9,290 bases of DNA from assembly GCA_003157575.1 (NCBI GenBank), contig PMKA01000174.1, positions 391 to 9,680 of the forward strand, given 5' to 3'. The notes under the pieces were generated by a model. It did no database searches, was not told the DNA's origin, and saw only the letters and a list, made by a program, of their open reading frames with translations. This stretch comes from Opitutia bacterium (lineage in GTDB: Bacteria > Verrucomicrobiota > Verrucomicrobiia > Opitutales > Opitutaceae). The position numbers and the translations under genes were made by a program. Below are positions 1 to 6,199 of the stretch, one piece after another (the first letter of the stretch is position 1; each line of letters opens with the position of its first letter).

Positions 1-563
1 AGCGTGCTGCTGCCCAGCCCGCGGATCTTGAACTCCTCGATGATCGGCGCCAGCTGCGACACAATTTCCTTCTGGTAGGGGCTGTGGAAGCCGATCGTGC
101 TGCCTGCCTGCGGCGGCTCCTTCCGGACGCCCGCGGGCTGCCCTCCATCGAAGGCGCCCAATCCGGGCCCTCCTTCAATGAGCGAACGTCGCGCCATGTC
201 ATAGACCACGCCATAGACCGGCTCGCCATGTTCCAGAAGCGCGAGCGAGATCGCGCAGAACGGTATCCCGATGGCGTAATTGTTGGTGCCGTCGATCGGA
301 TCAAGCACCCAGCAGAAACGCGAGGTGACGGCAGCCGCCGAACCCGCCGGCCGCGATTCCTCGCTGAATCCCTGATCCCCGGGAAACTCGGCCGCAAGGT
401 CCCGCAGGATCGCCTCGGAGATCGCGATGTCCGCCGCGGTCACCCGCGAGCCGTCCGATTTCCACGAGCTCGGGGCGCGGTGAAACTCGCGGTGCAACAG
501 TCCTGTCTGCGCGTTGACCGTGCGCCTTGCTGCTTGGATGCGTCGTTCGATCTCCGGGTCCAT
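1..563 (-). CDS. Inositol monophosphatase family protein (3' end missing)
   Basis: Mg2+-dependent phosphatase of the inositol monophosphatase/SuhB superfamily, which hydrolyses small sugar or inositol phosphates in the cytoplasm. The window holds the first 187 residues; family members have about 260-270, so the last third lies off the left edge. Seen: an early KSDGSRVTAAD stretch (residues 35-45), the acidic metal-binding GFSEES (65-70), and the signature WVLDPIDGTNNY (85-96), whose Asp88 and Asp91 bind metal in the family. I chose the ATG at 563 because an in-frame stop lies three codons upstream. A GGAGG abuts this ATG directly, too close for a normal ribosome binding site. The exact substrate (inositol phosphate, histidinol phosphate, PAP or another) cannot be told from this part. 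It is divergent from the TPR-glycosyltransferase gene at 792. The family is secure, the substrate is not. Confidence 0.93.
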   Translation of the reverse strand, partial: MDPEIERRIQAARRTVNAQTGLLHREFHRAPSSWKSDGSRVTAADIAISEAILRDLAAEFPGDQGFSEESRPAGSAAAVTSRFCWVLDPIDGTNNYAIGIPFCAISLALLEHGEPVYGVVYDMARRSLIEGGPGLGAFDGGQPAGVRKEPPQAGSTIGFHSPYQKEIVSQLAPIIEEFKIRGLGSST

Positions 564-619
564 CCTCCATCAACAACAGGAACCATCCCAAGAACCAAGT
601 CCGGAATCGGCGGCGGTGC

Positions 620-644
620 ATCGCCGGAGGCGGAAACCGGCGAT
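620..644. repeat. 8-bp perfect inverted repeat in a divergent promoter region
   Basis: ATCGCCGG at 620-627 and its exact reverse complement CCGGCGAT at 637-644 flank a 9-base loop. The stem can be extended by two GC pairs past a one-base bulge. It sits in the 228-bp gap between the divergent phosphatase (start 563) and glycosyltransferase (start 792). It could be an operator or a 5'-leader hairpin for the phosphatase mRNA. No T-run follows on either strand, so it is not a classic terminator. In DNA this GC-rich, chance is a real alternative. Confidence 0.4.
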
Positions 645-791
645 TGCGTTGTCTGGAAAAATCCACGAGAATCCCTCCCTAGGGCATCGCGATCCTGCGA
701 TATCTCCGACAGCCTCCCGGCTTTAGCCCGTTTGAAAGGCGCCGATGGCTCCCAACAAGCTGTTCCCGTTTTGAACCTGTCCGATCACCTT

Positions 792-2138
792 ATGCCGCTT
801 CCCGAAGACATATCGCCAGAAACACTTCTCGCCCTTGCCTCAGCCCAGATTCAGGCGGGAAACTTCCCGGGCGCCGCAGAGGCGATCAGCCGGGCGGCAG
901 AGTATGCGGTGCATCACGCACAACACGAAATGCTCTGCAAGACCGTGGAGGCTCTCATCCGGCTGGGCGGTTCGCTCTACGCACTAAACCGGCTGACCGA
1001 AGCGACCGCCGCGTACGAGGCGGCTCTGGCCGGATCGCCCGATAACCCCACGATCATCACCCATCTCGCCAACGTCGATCTCGCCGGGAACAGGCTGCCC
1101 AAGGCAATCGATGGCTACGAACGCGCACTTTCGCTCCGGCCTGAAGATCCATGGATCCGATACTGCCTCGGCCTGGCGTATTTGACGGCTGGAGACTTCA
1201 GGCGCGGATGGGAGTATTTTGAAGCACGCATCGACCGCCAGCCGCTCTGGCACGAGCTGAATCGGAGGCGCTGGCGGGGAATCCCCTCCGTTCCTCCCGG
1301 AAAATCGATCCTGTTCCTGACAGAGCAGGGCTTTGGAGATGTGTTTCATTTTATCCGCTATGTTCCGCCCGTGGTCGCGATGGGCTTCCGGGTGAGCGTC
1401 CTGGTCCAGCCTGCGCTCAAGCCGCTCCTGACGTCGCAACCCTGGCTGGAAGCCGTTTACGACAAACACGACAAACGCCCTGACTTTGACGAATACTGCC
1501 CCTTGTTGAGCCTTCCCTGGATACTGAGCCAGAACGCGCACGCCCTGCCTGTCGCAGCGCCGTACTTGAGCGTGCCCCCGGACCGCCTCGCGCAGGCGCG
1601 CGCGCGGCTCTCCGGCTTTGCAGGCCCGAAGATCGGCGTCGTCTGGGCGGGCAATCCCAGGCATGAAAATGACAGGATGCGCTCGCTGTCCTTGAAACGC
1701 CTGGCAGCGGTCCTGCCCAAAGAGGGGGCTTCGTTTTTCAGCCTTCAGAAACGATGTCCGGCTGCAGATCGGGAAGCGCTCAGGCGCCTGCCGGAACTCC
1801 ACGACCTGTCGGATGAGCTTCCGGATTTTGCCGCGACAGCAGCGTTCGTGAGCCAGCTCGACCTCGTTGTGAGCGTCGACACGTCCGTCGCGCATCTGGC
1901 CGGCGCCCTTGGAGTGCCGCTGTGGCTGCTTCTCTCGTTTGCCCCGGACTGGCGTTGGCAGCTTGGGCGTTGCGACAGTCCCTTGTACCCGAGCGCACGG
2001 TTATATCGCCAGCCCTCGCCCGACGATTGGGATTCCGTCCTCGGCCGCGTTACACATGACCTTGCTGAATTCGTTCGAACCTGCCAAGGCCGGGAGGCGA
2101 CCTCTTCGCATCCAGTCAAATTGTGCGGAGGTTTGTGA
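792..2138 (+). CDS. TPR-repeat glycosyltransferase (GT9-like) protein
   Basis: A 448-residue protein joining N-terminal tetratricopeptide repeats to a C-terminal sugar-transfer domain of the GT9/GT41-like (GT-B) type; probably cytoplasmic and acting on a surface glycan or a protein. Seen: helical TPR-like units at about residues 9-42, 56-82, 89-116 and 121-149, the clearest with the pattern A-x-x-x-Y-E-x-A-L and P-x-x-P. Then comes ILFLTEQGFGDVFHFIRY (173-190), the glycine-rich start of the transferase fold. IGVVWAGNPRH (281-291) and VVSVDTSVAHLAGALG (359-374) followed by PDWRW (385-389) are the nucleotide-sugar-binding motifs of this family. The frame stays open upstream to position 84, but that part is antisense to the phosphatase gene and has no glycosyltransferase or TPR character. 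I therefore take the ATG at 792, where TPR-like sequence starts. A TTG at 771 is a possible alternative, and neither has a clear ribosome binding site. Donor and acceptor are unknown. Confidence 0.85.
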   Translation: MPLPEDISPETLLALASAQIQAGNFPGAAEAISRAAEYAVHHAQHEMLCKTVEALIRLGGSLYALNRLTEATAAYEAALAGSPDNPTIITHLANVDLAGNRLPKAIDGYERALSLRPEDPWIRYCLGLAYLTAGDFRRGWEYFEARIDRQPLWHELNRRRWRGIPSVPPGKSILFLTEQGFGDVFHFIRYVPPVVAMGFRVSVLVQPALKPLLTSQPWLEAVYDKHDKRPDFDEYCPLLSLPWILSQNAHALPVAAPYLSVPPDRLAQARARLSGFAGPKIGVVWAGNPRHENDRMRSLSLKRLAAVLPKEGASFFSLQKRCPAADREALRRLPELHDLSDELPDFAATAAFVSQLDLVVSVDTSVAHLAGALGVPLWLLLSFAPDWRWQLGRCDSPLYPSARLYRQPSPDDWDSVLGRVTHDLAEFVRTCQGREATSSHPVKLCGGL

Positions 2139-2277
2139 TCCGGGAGCCCCTGTCTGGAGCGCCCCGTTCGAAATCCACTCGCCGTTTCAACAGATGTCTC
2201 AAGGCCCCGAGGTCGATGGGCTCACGCTCGCAGCTACGAGGAGTGGAAGTCTCGACCGCGGAATCCAGGCTGACTTT

Positions 2278-2289
2278 CGGCGATCGCCG
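2278..2289. repeat. 12-bp perfect palindrome between convergent genes
   Basis: CGGCGATCGCCG reads identically on both strands. It lies in the 158-bp gap between the end of the glycosyltransferase gene (2138) and the end of the leftward FmdB-like gene (2297), eight bases beyond the latter's stop. The position suits a bidirectional transcript end, but there is no loop and no T-run, so a terminator role is only a guess. The rest of the gap shows no gene. Confidence 0.3.
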
Positions 2290-2296
2290 GCGTCGC

Positions 2297-2875
2297 CTAA
2301 TAGTCGTACAGCTGCGGATCGCGGGTCGGCGGGCCGCGGCGGAGACGGAACCGGTGCCTCGGTTCCTTCGGATCGGCCGGCGGCTTCGCATCGGCGCCGG
2401 GCCCCTGCCCATACGGATCGTCAGGGTCTCCCCCCTCTTCCCCGCCAAGCCCGCCCATCTCCGACTCGAGTTTGTCGGGATCGGCGCCTTCCTCGAGCTT
2501 CCTAACGACCTCCTCCATCTCGCCATCGAGCTTTTCGCCGGTCAGCTCCGACATGCGCCGCATCATCCGGCCCATCGCTTTCGGATCGTTCTCATCGATG
2601 TTCGAGAATTCGCCCTCCATCGCCGACATCGCCGCCTCCATCCGGGCGTCTTCAGCCGGGTCCCCGCCCGCCGGCTGTGCCGCTCCCTCCGCGCCCTTCC
2701 CTCCCTTTTCCGTCTTCCTCGTGCGGCCCGTCACGGCAAACGACGAAACGATCTTCTTCATCCGAAACGCCGGATTGCCCGGGCATTTCGGAATCGTCTG
2801 CCCTTGCGCAAGCGTCTTCGCGAAAAACGAATAAATCCTGTGGTTGTCGGGGCAGTAATACTCGTAAATCGGCAT
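2297..2875 (-). CDS. FmdB-like small protein with degenerate zinc ribbon and long acidic tail
   Basis: A 192-residue protein whose first ~45 residues match the FmdB/CxxC_CxxC_SSSS zinc-ribbon family: it opens MPIYEYYCPD and has a second knuckle around residue 31. Family members have two CxxC pairs. Here only Cys8 and Cys31 remain; the second Cys of each pair is Asn (Asn11, Asn34). His12 might supply one further ligand, so zinc binding is doubtful. A Gly/Ala/Lys linker (51-73) leads to a Met- and Glu-rich helical block (about 74-142), then a Gly/Asp/Pro-rich stretch (143-170) and a basic end finishing DPQLYDY. There is no signal peptide or membrane segment. Typical FmdB proteins are about 70-110 residues, so the C-terminal half is an addition. 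The start is fixed by MPIYEY; an AGGAG abuts the ATG with no spacing. It is probably the last gene after dinB, 108 bp away. Function unknown; the name FmdB implies nothing reliable here. Confidence 0.85.
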   Translation of the reverse strand: MPIYEYYCPDNHRIYSFFAKTLAQGQTIPKCPGNPAFRMKKIVSSFAVTGRTRKTEKGGKGAEGAAQPAGGDPAEDARMEAAMSAMEGEFSNIDENDPKAMGRMMRRMSELTGEKLDGEMEEVVRKLEEGADPDKLESEMGGLGGEEGGDPDDPYGQGPGADAKPPADPKEPRHRFRLRRGPPTRDPQLYDY

Positions 2876-2983
2876 CTCCTAGGTGTGTAATGACGCCGTC
2901 GGTTTTCGCAAGCCGTCAAGCAGCGTGCCGGACTTTGTCCTCCGCTCTTTCGACACAAGATGACCGCGCAGTCCGCCACCCCG

Positions 2984-4159
2984 TCACTTCGGCTCGCGGC
3001 CGAGCTGGTGGCCGTGCTTCACAACGGCGGTTGGGTTGCGCTCGTTCAGACGGTCGAGCACGCTCGCAAGCCGGCGACGTTTCTCTTCGGCCTCGGCAAA
3101 CATCTCCAGCTGCGCAGGTCCGTCTTCAACTCCCGAAAAACGCACGCTGACGAGCCGCAACGGCCGCCGCCGCGTCCATGCCTGCCGCAGCAGCGCTCCC
3201 ACGAGCGGATAGAACGGAGCCTCCAGATCGCTGGCAACGCCAAGGCTCCTCCCAGCGGTTTCGTTTTCCATCCCTGGATACCGTACCTTGATGGTCAGGG
3301 TCCTGACGCGCTTCCCATCGGCACGGATCTTGGGCATCAGCTCGTCGATCATCCGCTTGGCGATGCATTCGATCTCCGCCGGATCGCCAATGTCCTCGCG
3401 GAACGTCTCCTGCTGCGAATACGACTTTGCGTCTTCCTCGACCGTCTCGACCTGGGATTCATCCTCGCCGTGCGCCGCCGCCATCACCTCCCGCCAGCCG
3501 TCTCCAAACAGTGAGTGAAGTTCGCTCTCCGTCCGCGAAAGCAGATCGCAGATCCGGACGATCCCTTTCGCCTTCAATGCGGCTTCCGTCTTGACTCCGA
3601 TTCCGGGCAGACGGCCGATTTCCAGCGGGGCGAGAAACGCCGCCTCGCCGCCGGCAGGAACCACAACAAACCCACGCGGCTTCCTGAGCTTGCTGGCGAT
3701 GCCCGCCACAAGCTTGTTCGCCGCCAGCCCGAACGACACGGTTATCCCCAGTTCCCGCCCAATCCGTTCCTGGAGCGCGCGCACCGCGGCCTCGACCTCC
3801 TGGTCCGTCCTGAATCCGCAGGGTCCGACATCGAGAAACCCCTCGTCTATCGAGCGCCGTTCCACCATCGGAGTCATTCCCTCGCAAAGGTCGAACAGCT
3901 TCCTCGAATATTCCCCGTAACGTCCTGCGGTGTGGCTCACCAAGATGAGATCCGGGCAGACCTTGAGCGCCCGCGCGGTCGGCATCGGCGTAAAGACCCC
4001 GCAGGCGCGGGCCTCGTAGCTGGCCGACGAGATTATCCCGCGCTCCCTGCCGCCCACCGCCACCTTCTTGCCGCGCAGCGACGGATCCAGCGCCTGCTCG
4101 ACCGAGACGAAGAAGGCATCGGCATCGAGATGGACGATTGTGATCAAGGCACGGTTCAC
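2984..4159 (-). CDS. dinB: DNA polymerase IV (Y-family translesion polymerase)
   Basis: Error-prone Y-family polymerase that copies past damaged bases in the cytoplasm. With the GTG start at 4159 it has 391 residues, normal for the family. Seen: IVHLDADAFFVSVE (8-21), with catalytic Asp12 and steric gate Phe17; SIDEGFLDV (103-111), with catalytic Asp105 and Glu106; a palm/thumb segment with SFGLAANKLVAGIASK and LPGIG (helix-hairpin-helix); a little-finger region; and QLEMF (350-354), which fits a beta-clamp-binding motif, followed by a conserved-looking charged helix. The frame stays open upstream to an ATG at 4438, but that overlaps the 3' end of the cation transporter by about 150 bases and encodes no family sequence. 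I therefore prefer GTG 4159, placing the catalytic motif eight residues in. A TTG four codons later is possible. I found no convincing LexA box upstream. It lies 130 bp after the transporter and 108 bp before the FmdB-like gene, all on the same strand. Confidence 0.95.
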   Translation of the reverse strand: MNRALITIVHLDADAFFVSVEQALDPSLRGKKVAVGGRERGIISSASYEARACGVFTPMPTARALKVCPDLILVSHTAGRYGEYSRKLFDLCEGMTPMVERRSIDEGFLDVGPCGFRTDQEVEAAVRALQERIGRELGITVSFGLAANKLVAGIASKLRKPRGFVVVPAGGEAAFLAPLEIGRLPGIGVKTEAALKAKGIVRICDLLSRTESELHSLFGDGWREVMAAAHGEDESQVETVEEDAKSYSQQETFREDIGDPAEIECIAKRMIDELMPKIRADGKRVRTLTIKVRYPGMENETAGRSLGVASDLEAPFYPLVGALLRQAWTRRRPLRLVSVRFSGVEDGPAQLEMFAEAEEKRRRLASVLDRLNERNPTAVVKHGHQLGREPK

Positions 4160-4289
4160 GTCGGAGAATCTCGCCAGGGGATTACGGGCGGCGCCCTCGC
4201 CGGTCAAGGCAAGGGACGACAGGCAATCCCTGGCATCTTCCGCCACGAGGCTGGAACAAGCGCTCGATTTTCCGCGGGGTACGCACCGG

Positions 4290-5216
4290 TCATTTCCCCG
4301 GACCGGGGAACGGATCGGGCCGTTCGAGCTTCTCATCCTCCCACGATTTCGGATCATCCAGCGACTCCAGGTGGGTGAAAACGATGGTCCTCGGGATGGC
4401 ACGGCGGATGTCCGCCTCAATCTGTTCGAGCAACTCATGGCCGCGGGTGACCGTCCAGTCGCCTGGAACGAGCACGTGCATGGACACGAACTTCTGCGCC
4501 CCGGCCTGGCGTGTGATCAGCGCGTGAAACTGAATCCCGTCCTTCCGGTAGACATCCAGCAAATCCCGGACGACGGCGACATCCTCGACTGAAATCGCCT
4601 TGTCCATGAGCCCGGACACCGAGCGCTGCACAATCTTCACCCCCGTCCAGATGATATTCGCCGCAACGACCAGAGCCACTGCCGGGTCGAGCCAGCCCCA
4701 GTGGGTGATGCCAACCGCTCCCACCCCCACCACCACGCCAGCCGACGTCCACACATCCGTAAACAAATGATGCGCGTTCGCCTCAAGCGTGATCGAATCG
4801 TGTTCGCGCGACTTCCGTATCAGCAGCACCGCCACGCCCAGGTTCACCAACGCCGCCACCGTTGCGACCACCAGGCCGGCGCCGATCTTCTCGAGCGGCC
4901 TCGGCGTGATCAACCGCCCGACCGAGGCCCAGCCGATGATGACAGCCGCGATCATGATGAGCGTGCCCTCAACACCGCTGGAGAAATACTCCGCCTTGCC
5001 GTGACCGTACGCATGATCCTCGTCCGCCGGCCGCGCCGCCACGGTCAACATGGAAAGAGCCATGATGCCGCCAGCCAGGTTCACAAGCGACTCGACTGCT
5101 TCCGAAAGCAACCCCACTGACCCGGTCATCAGATAGGCGGCCGCCTTCAGCCCCATGGTCACGATGGCGGCAGCGATGGAGATCCACGCGAACCTTGTCA
5201 GATACGCGCGGCTCAT
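4290..5216 (-). CDS. Cation diffusion facilitator (CDF) family metal transporter
   Basis: Inner-membrane antiporter of the CDF family, which exports divalent metals (Zn, Fe, Mn, Co or similar) in exchange for protons. It is 308 residues from the ATG at 5216. Seen: about six membrane segments; the TM2 motif SVGLLSEAVESLVN (33-46); the family stretch RPADEDHAYGHGKAEYF (62-78) after TM2; a TM5 HHLFTD with the usual HxxxD pair (His150, Asp154); and a soluble C-terminal domain (about 205-290) of the CDF dimerisation type. In TM2 the two metal-site positions are Glu42 and Asn46, where zinc members such as YiiP have Asp/Asp or His/Asp, so the metal is hard to predict. I chose ATG 5216 because a GGAGG lies 10 bases upstream and the first membrane helix follows at once. 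ATG 5291 would add 25 residues that do not look like family sequence. A 17-bp inverted repeat lies in its last codons. Confidence 0.92.
   Translation of the reverse strand: MSRAYLTRFAWISIAAAIVTMGLKAAAYLMTGSVGLLSEAVESLVNLAGGIMALSMLTVAARPADEDHAYGHGKAEYFSSGVEGTLIMIAAVIIGWASVGRLITPRPLEKIGAGLVVATVAALVNLGVAVLLIRKSREHDSITLEANAHHLFTDVWTSAGVVVGVGAVGITHWGWLDPAVALVVAANIIWTGVKIVQRSVSGLMDKAISVEDVAVVRDLLDVYRKDGIQFHALITRQAGAQKFVSMHVLVPGDWTVTRGHELLEQIEADIRRAIPRTIVFTHLESLDDPKSWEDEKLERPDPFPGPGK
4294..4310. repeat. 17-bp inverted repeat at the 3' end of the CDF gene
   Basis: TTCCCCGG and CCGGGGAA flank a single central base. The RNA could fold as a six-pair GC-rich hairpin with a five-base loop. It overlaps the last codons (FPGPGK) of the transporter, one base short of the stop codon. 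No U-run follows on the minus strand. It may slow transcription or protect the mRNA 3' end between the transporter and dinB, or may simply reflect the Pro-Gly codons. Confidence 0.35.
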
Positions 5217-5585
5217 GACGACCGCGCCTCCGCAGCCCGATGGCAGCGGTCGCAACGTTCTGGAGGTGGAATCGACGGGTTCATTGGCCATTCGATTGAG
5301 AGGCAGTCCGCGCCGCAAGACAAGCGCAGGCTTCCCGTCCCGCCTTGCAGTGAACGAGCGGATACGCCCCGCCCATGACGGGCGGTTTTTTATTCTCTTG
5401 TCCGGGATTTGTGATCATCAATGGAGCCCTCTTGTCGCCAGCCGTCCACATCCCCCAGCCCGCTGTCAACGTCGCCCGCAGGTCCGGCGCGCACCGCCAG
5501 CCCGCAGATCGCCCCCGGGATCACAATCACGTTCCTGCGCGCCGCCGCGCATTCCCGTGCGCATCCGTGAACGCATCTTTCCGGC
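5217..5585. other. 369-bp intergenic region between divergent genes
   Basis: No protein gene is supported here. It must hold the start signals for the leftward CDF transporter and perhaps for the rightward dciA-like gene. On the + strand, several nested inverted repeats (AATCGA 5270-5275 with TCGATT 5292-5297; GCAAG 5315-5319 with CTTGC 5344-5348; AAGC 5322-5325 with GCTT 5330-5333) precede a strong terminator at 5369-5391. Open frames in the region have no recognisable protein character. I could not find a convincing -35/-10 pair. A small + strand RNA or an attenuated leader for the downstream gene is the main possibility. Confidence 0.5.
5369..5391 (+). terminator. Rho-independent terminator without an annotated gene upstream
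   Basis: CCGCCC (5369-5374) pairs perfectly with GGGCGG (5380-5385) around a five-base loop and is followed at once by six T residues (5386-5391). This is a textbook intrinsic terminator for + strand transcription. The nearest + strand gene upstream ends at 2138, so it must end an unseen transcript from within 5217-5368 or from antisense transcription of the CDF gene. Otherwise it acts as an attenuator 195 bp ahead of the dciA-like gene. It does not work as a terminator on the minus strand. Confidence 0.75.
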
Positions 5586-5972
5586 ATGCCTGAGGAACCT
5601 CATCCGTTCAGCAAGGCGGCCGAACAGCTGATCGGCGACTTTCGCGGCATCCCGTTCACGGAACCGCCGAAGATGAAGCGACGTGCGACAACTCCGATTG
5701 CGCCGTTGATCGAGACGCTGCTCGTGAAGTACCAGATCGGCCGGAATTCGACGGAGCAGACAATCCGCGACCACTGGCCGGAGATCGTCGGCGCCGCAAA
5801 CGCCTCCTATTCCCACCCCGTGCGCATCGATCGCGGCCGATCCCTCATGATCCTCGTTTCGCACAGCGTCGTCCGCAACGAGCTCTTCCTGCACCGCGAA
5901 CTGATCCTAGAGAGGATACGGAAACTTCCCGCCTGCGACGAGCTGCGAGAGCTCAATCTGCGGGCGGGATGA
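5586..5972 (+). CDS. dciA: DUF721 / DciA-family protein (replicative helicase loader type)
   Basis: A 128-residue protein of the DUF721 (DciA) family. DciA is the ancestral loader or partner of the replicative helicase DnaB in many bacteria that lack DnaC or DnaI. Seen: an N-terminal charged segment (1-35), then the family domain (about 38-125) with the hallmark W-x-x-I-V-G (Trp64-Gly69), an Ala/His-Pro turn (SHPVRI, 76-81), a beta-strand stretch ending in VSHSV (91-95), and the following helix NELFLHRELILERI (98-111). The ATG at 5586 is the only good start: an in-frame stop lies six codons upstream. No Shine-Dalgarno sequence precedes it. It stands 227 bp before the acetylation pair on the same strand and is probably separate from it. 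The family assignment is firm; the helicase-loading role is inferred from characterised family members. Confidence 0.85.
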   Translation: MPEEPHPFSKAAEQLIGDFRGIPFTEPPKMKRRATTPIAPLIETLLVKYQIGRNSTEQTIRDHWPEIVGAANASYSHPVRIDRGRSLMILVSHSVVRNELFLHRELILERIRKLPACDELRELNLRAG

Positions 5973-6199
5973 CCTTGCGCCGGGTCAGACCGAAGCCCCA
6001 CTCCATTTTCGACGGACCGCCGGAATTCCGTTCAATCGGCGGCCCGACCAACACAGTCCCTCCCCATTCCCAACTGCTCCATGCGACAAACGACTGACAA
6101 CAGCGTGACGACAGGAGCCTCTCCCAAACCCCCGTCCCCATGGATCGGCACGGCGCCGCGCCTGTCGGTGCCTGGCCACTAAAGCGCTGCTTCCTTCCG

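Noticed and set aside
84..791. Open + strand frame extending the glycosyltransferase by 236 codons upstream.
   Set aside because: Most of it (84-563) is antisense to the well-supported phosphatase gene, and it has no TPR or transferase character. It is a GC-rich shadow of the opposite strand.
984..1895. A 303-codon minus-strand frame.
   Set aside because: It lies wholly antisense to the glycosyltransferase motifs and shows no recognisable domain.
2123..2890. A 255-codon + strand frame rich in Arg.
   Set aside because: It mirrors the FmdB-like gene on the opposite strand. The Arg/Leu-rich composition is typical of an antisense shadow.
2887..2919. Possible minus-strand promoter for the FmdB-like gene: TTGACG (2919-2914) and CATTAC (2892-2887).
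   Set aside because: The 21-base spacing is too long and the -10 match is weak.
2876..2983. Minus-strand bases near 2935-2950 (GGAGGACAAAGTCCGG) resembling the conserved GAGGAAAGTCCGG of RNase P RNA.
   Set aside because: The gap is only 108 bp, far shorter than RNase P RNA. The match has an inserted base and no ACAGAA-type partner segment is present.
4160..4438. 93-codon N-terminal extension of DNA polymerase IV.
   Set aside because: It overlaps the cation transporter's 3' end in another frame and encodes nothing like the Y-family N-terminus, which starts just before the HLDAD motif.
5281..5469. A 62-codon minus-strand frame upstream of the CDF gene.
   Set aside because: No protein character; it contains the + strand terminator sequence and overlaps leader sequence, so it is probably chance.
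5953..6179. Short minus-strand frames between the dciA-like and MBOAT genes.
   Set aside because: They are Trp/Arg/Gly-rich with no domain and differ between frames; I see no gene in this gap. The 6-bp stem at 6017-6042 has a 14-base loop and no T-run, so it is not called a terminator.
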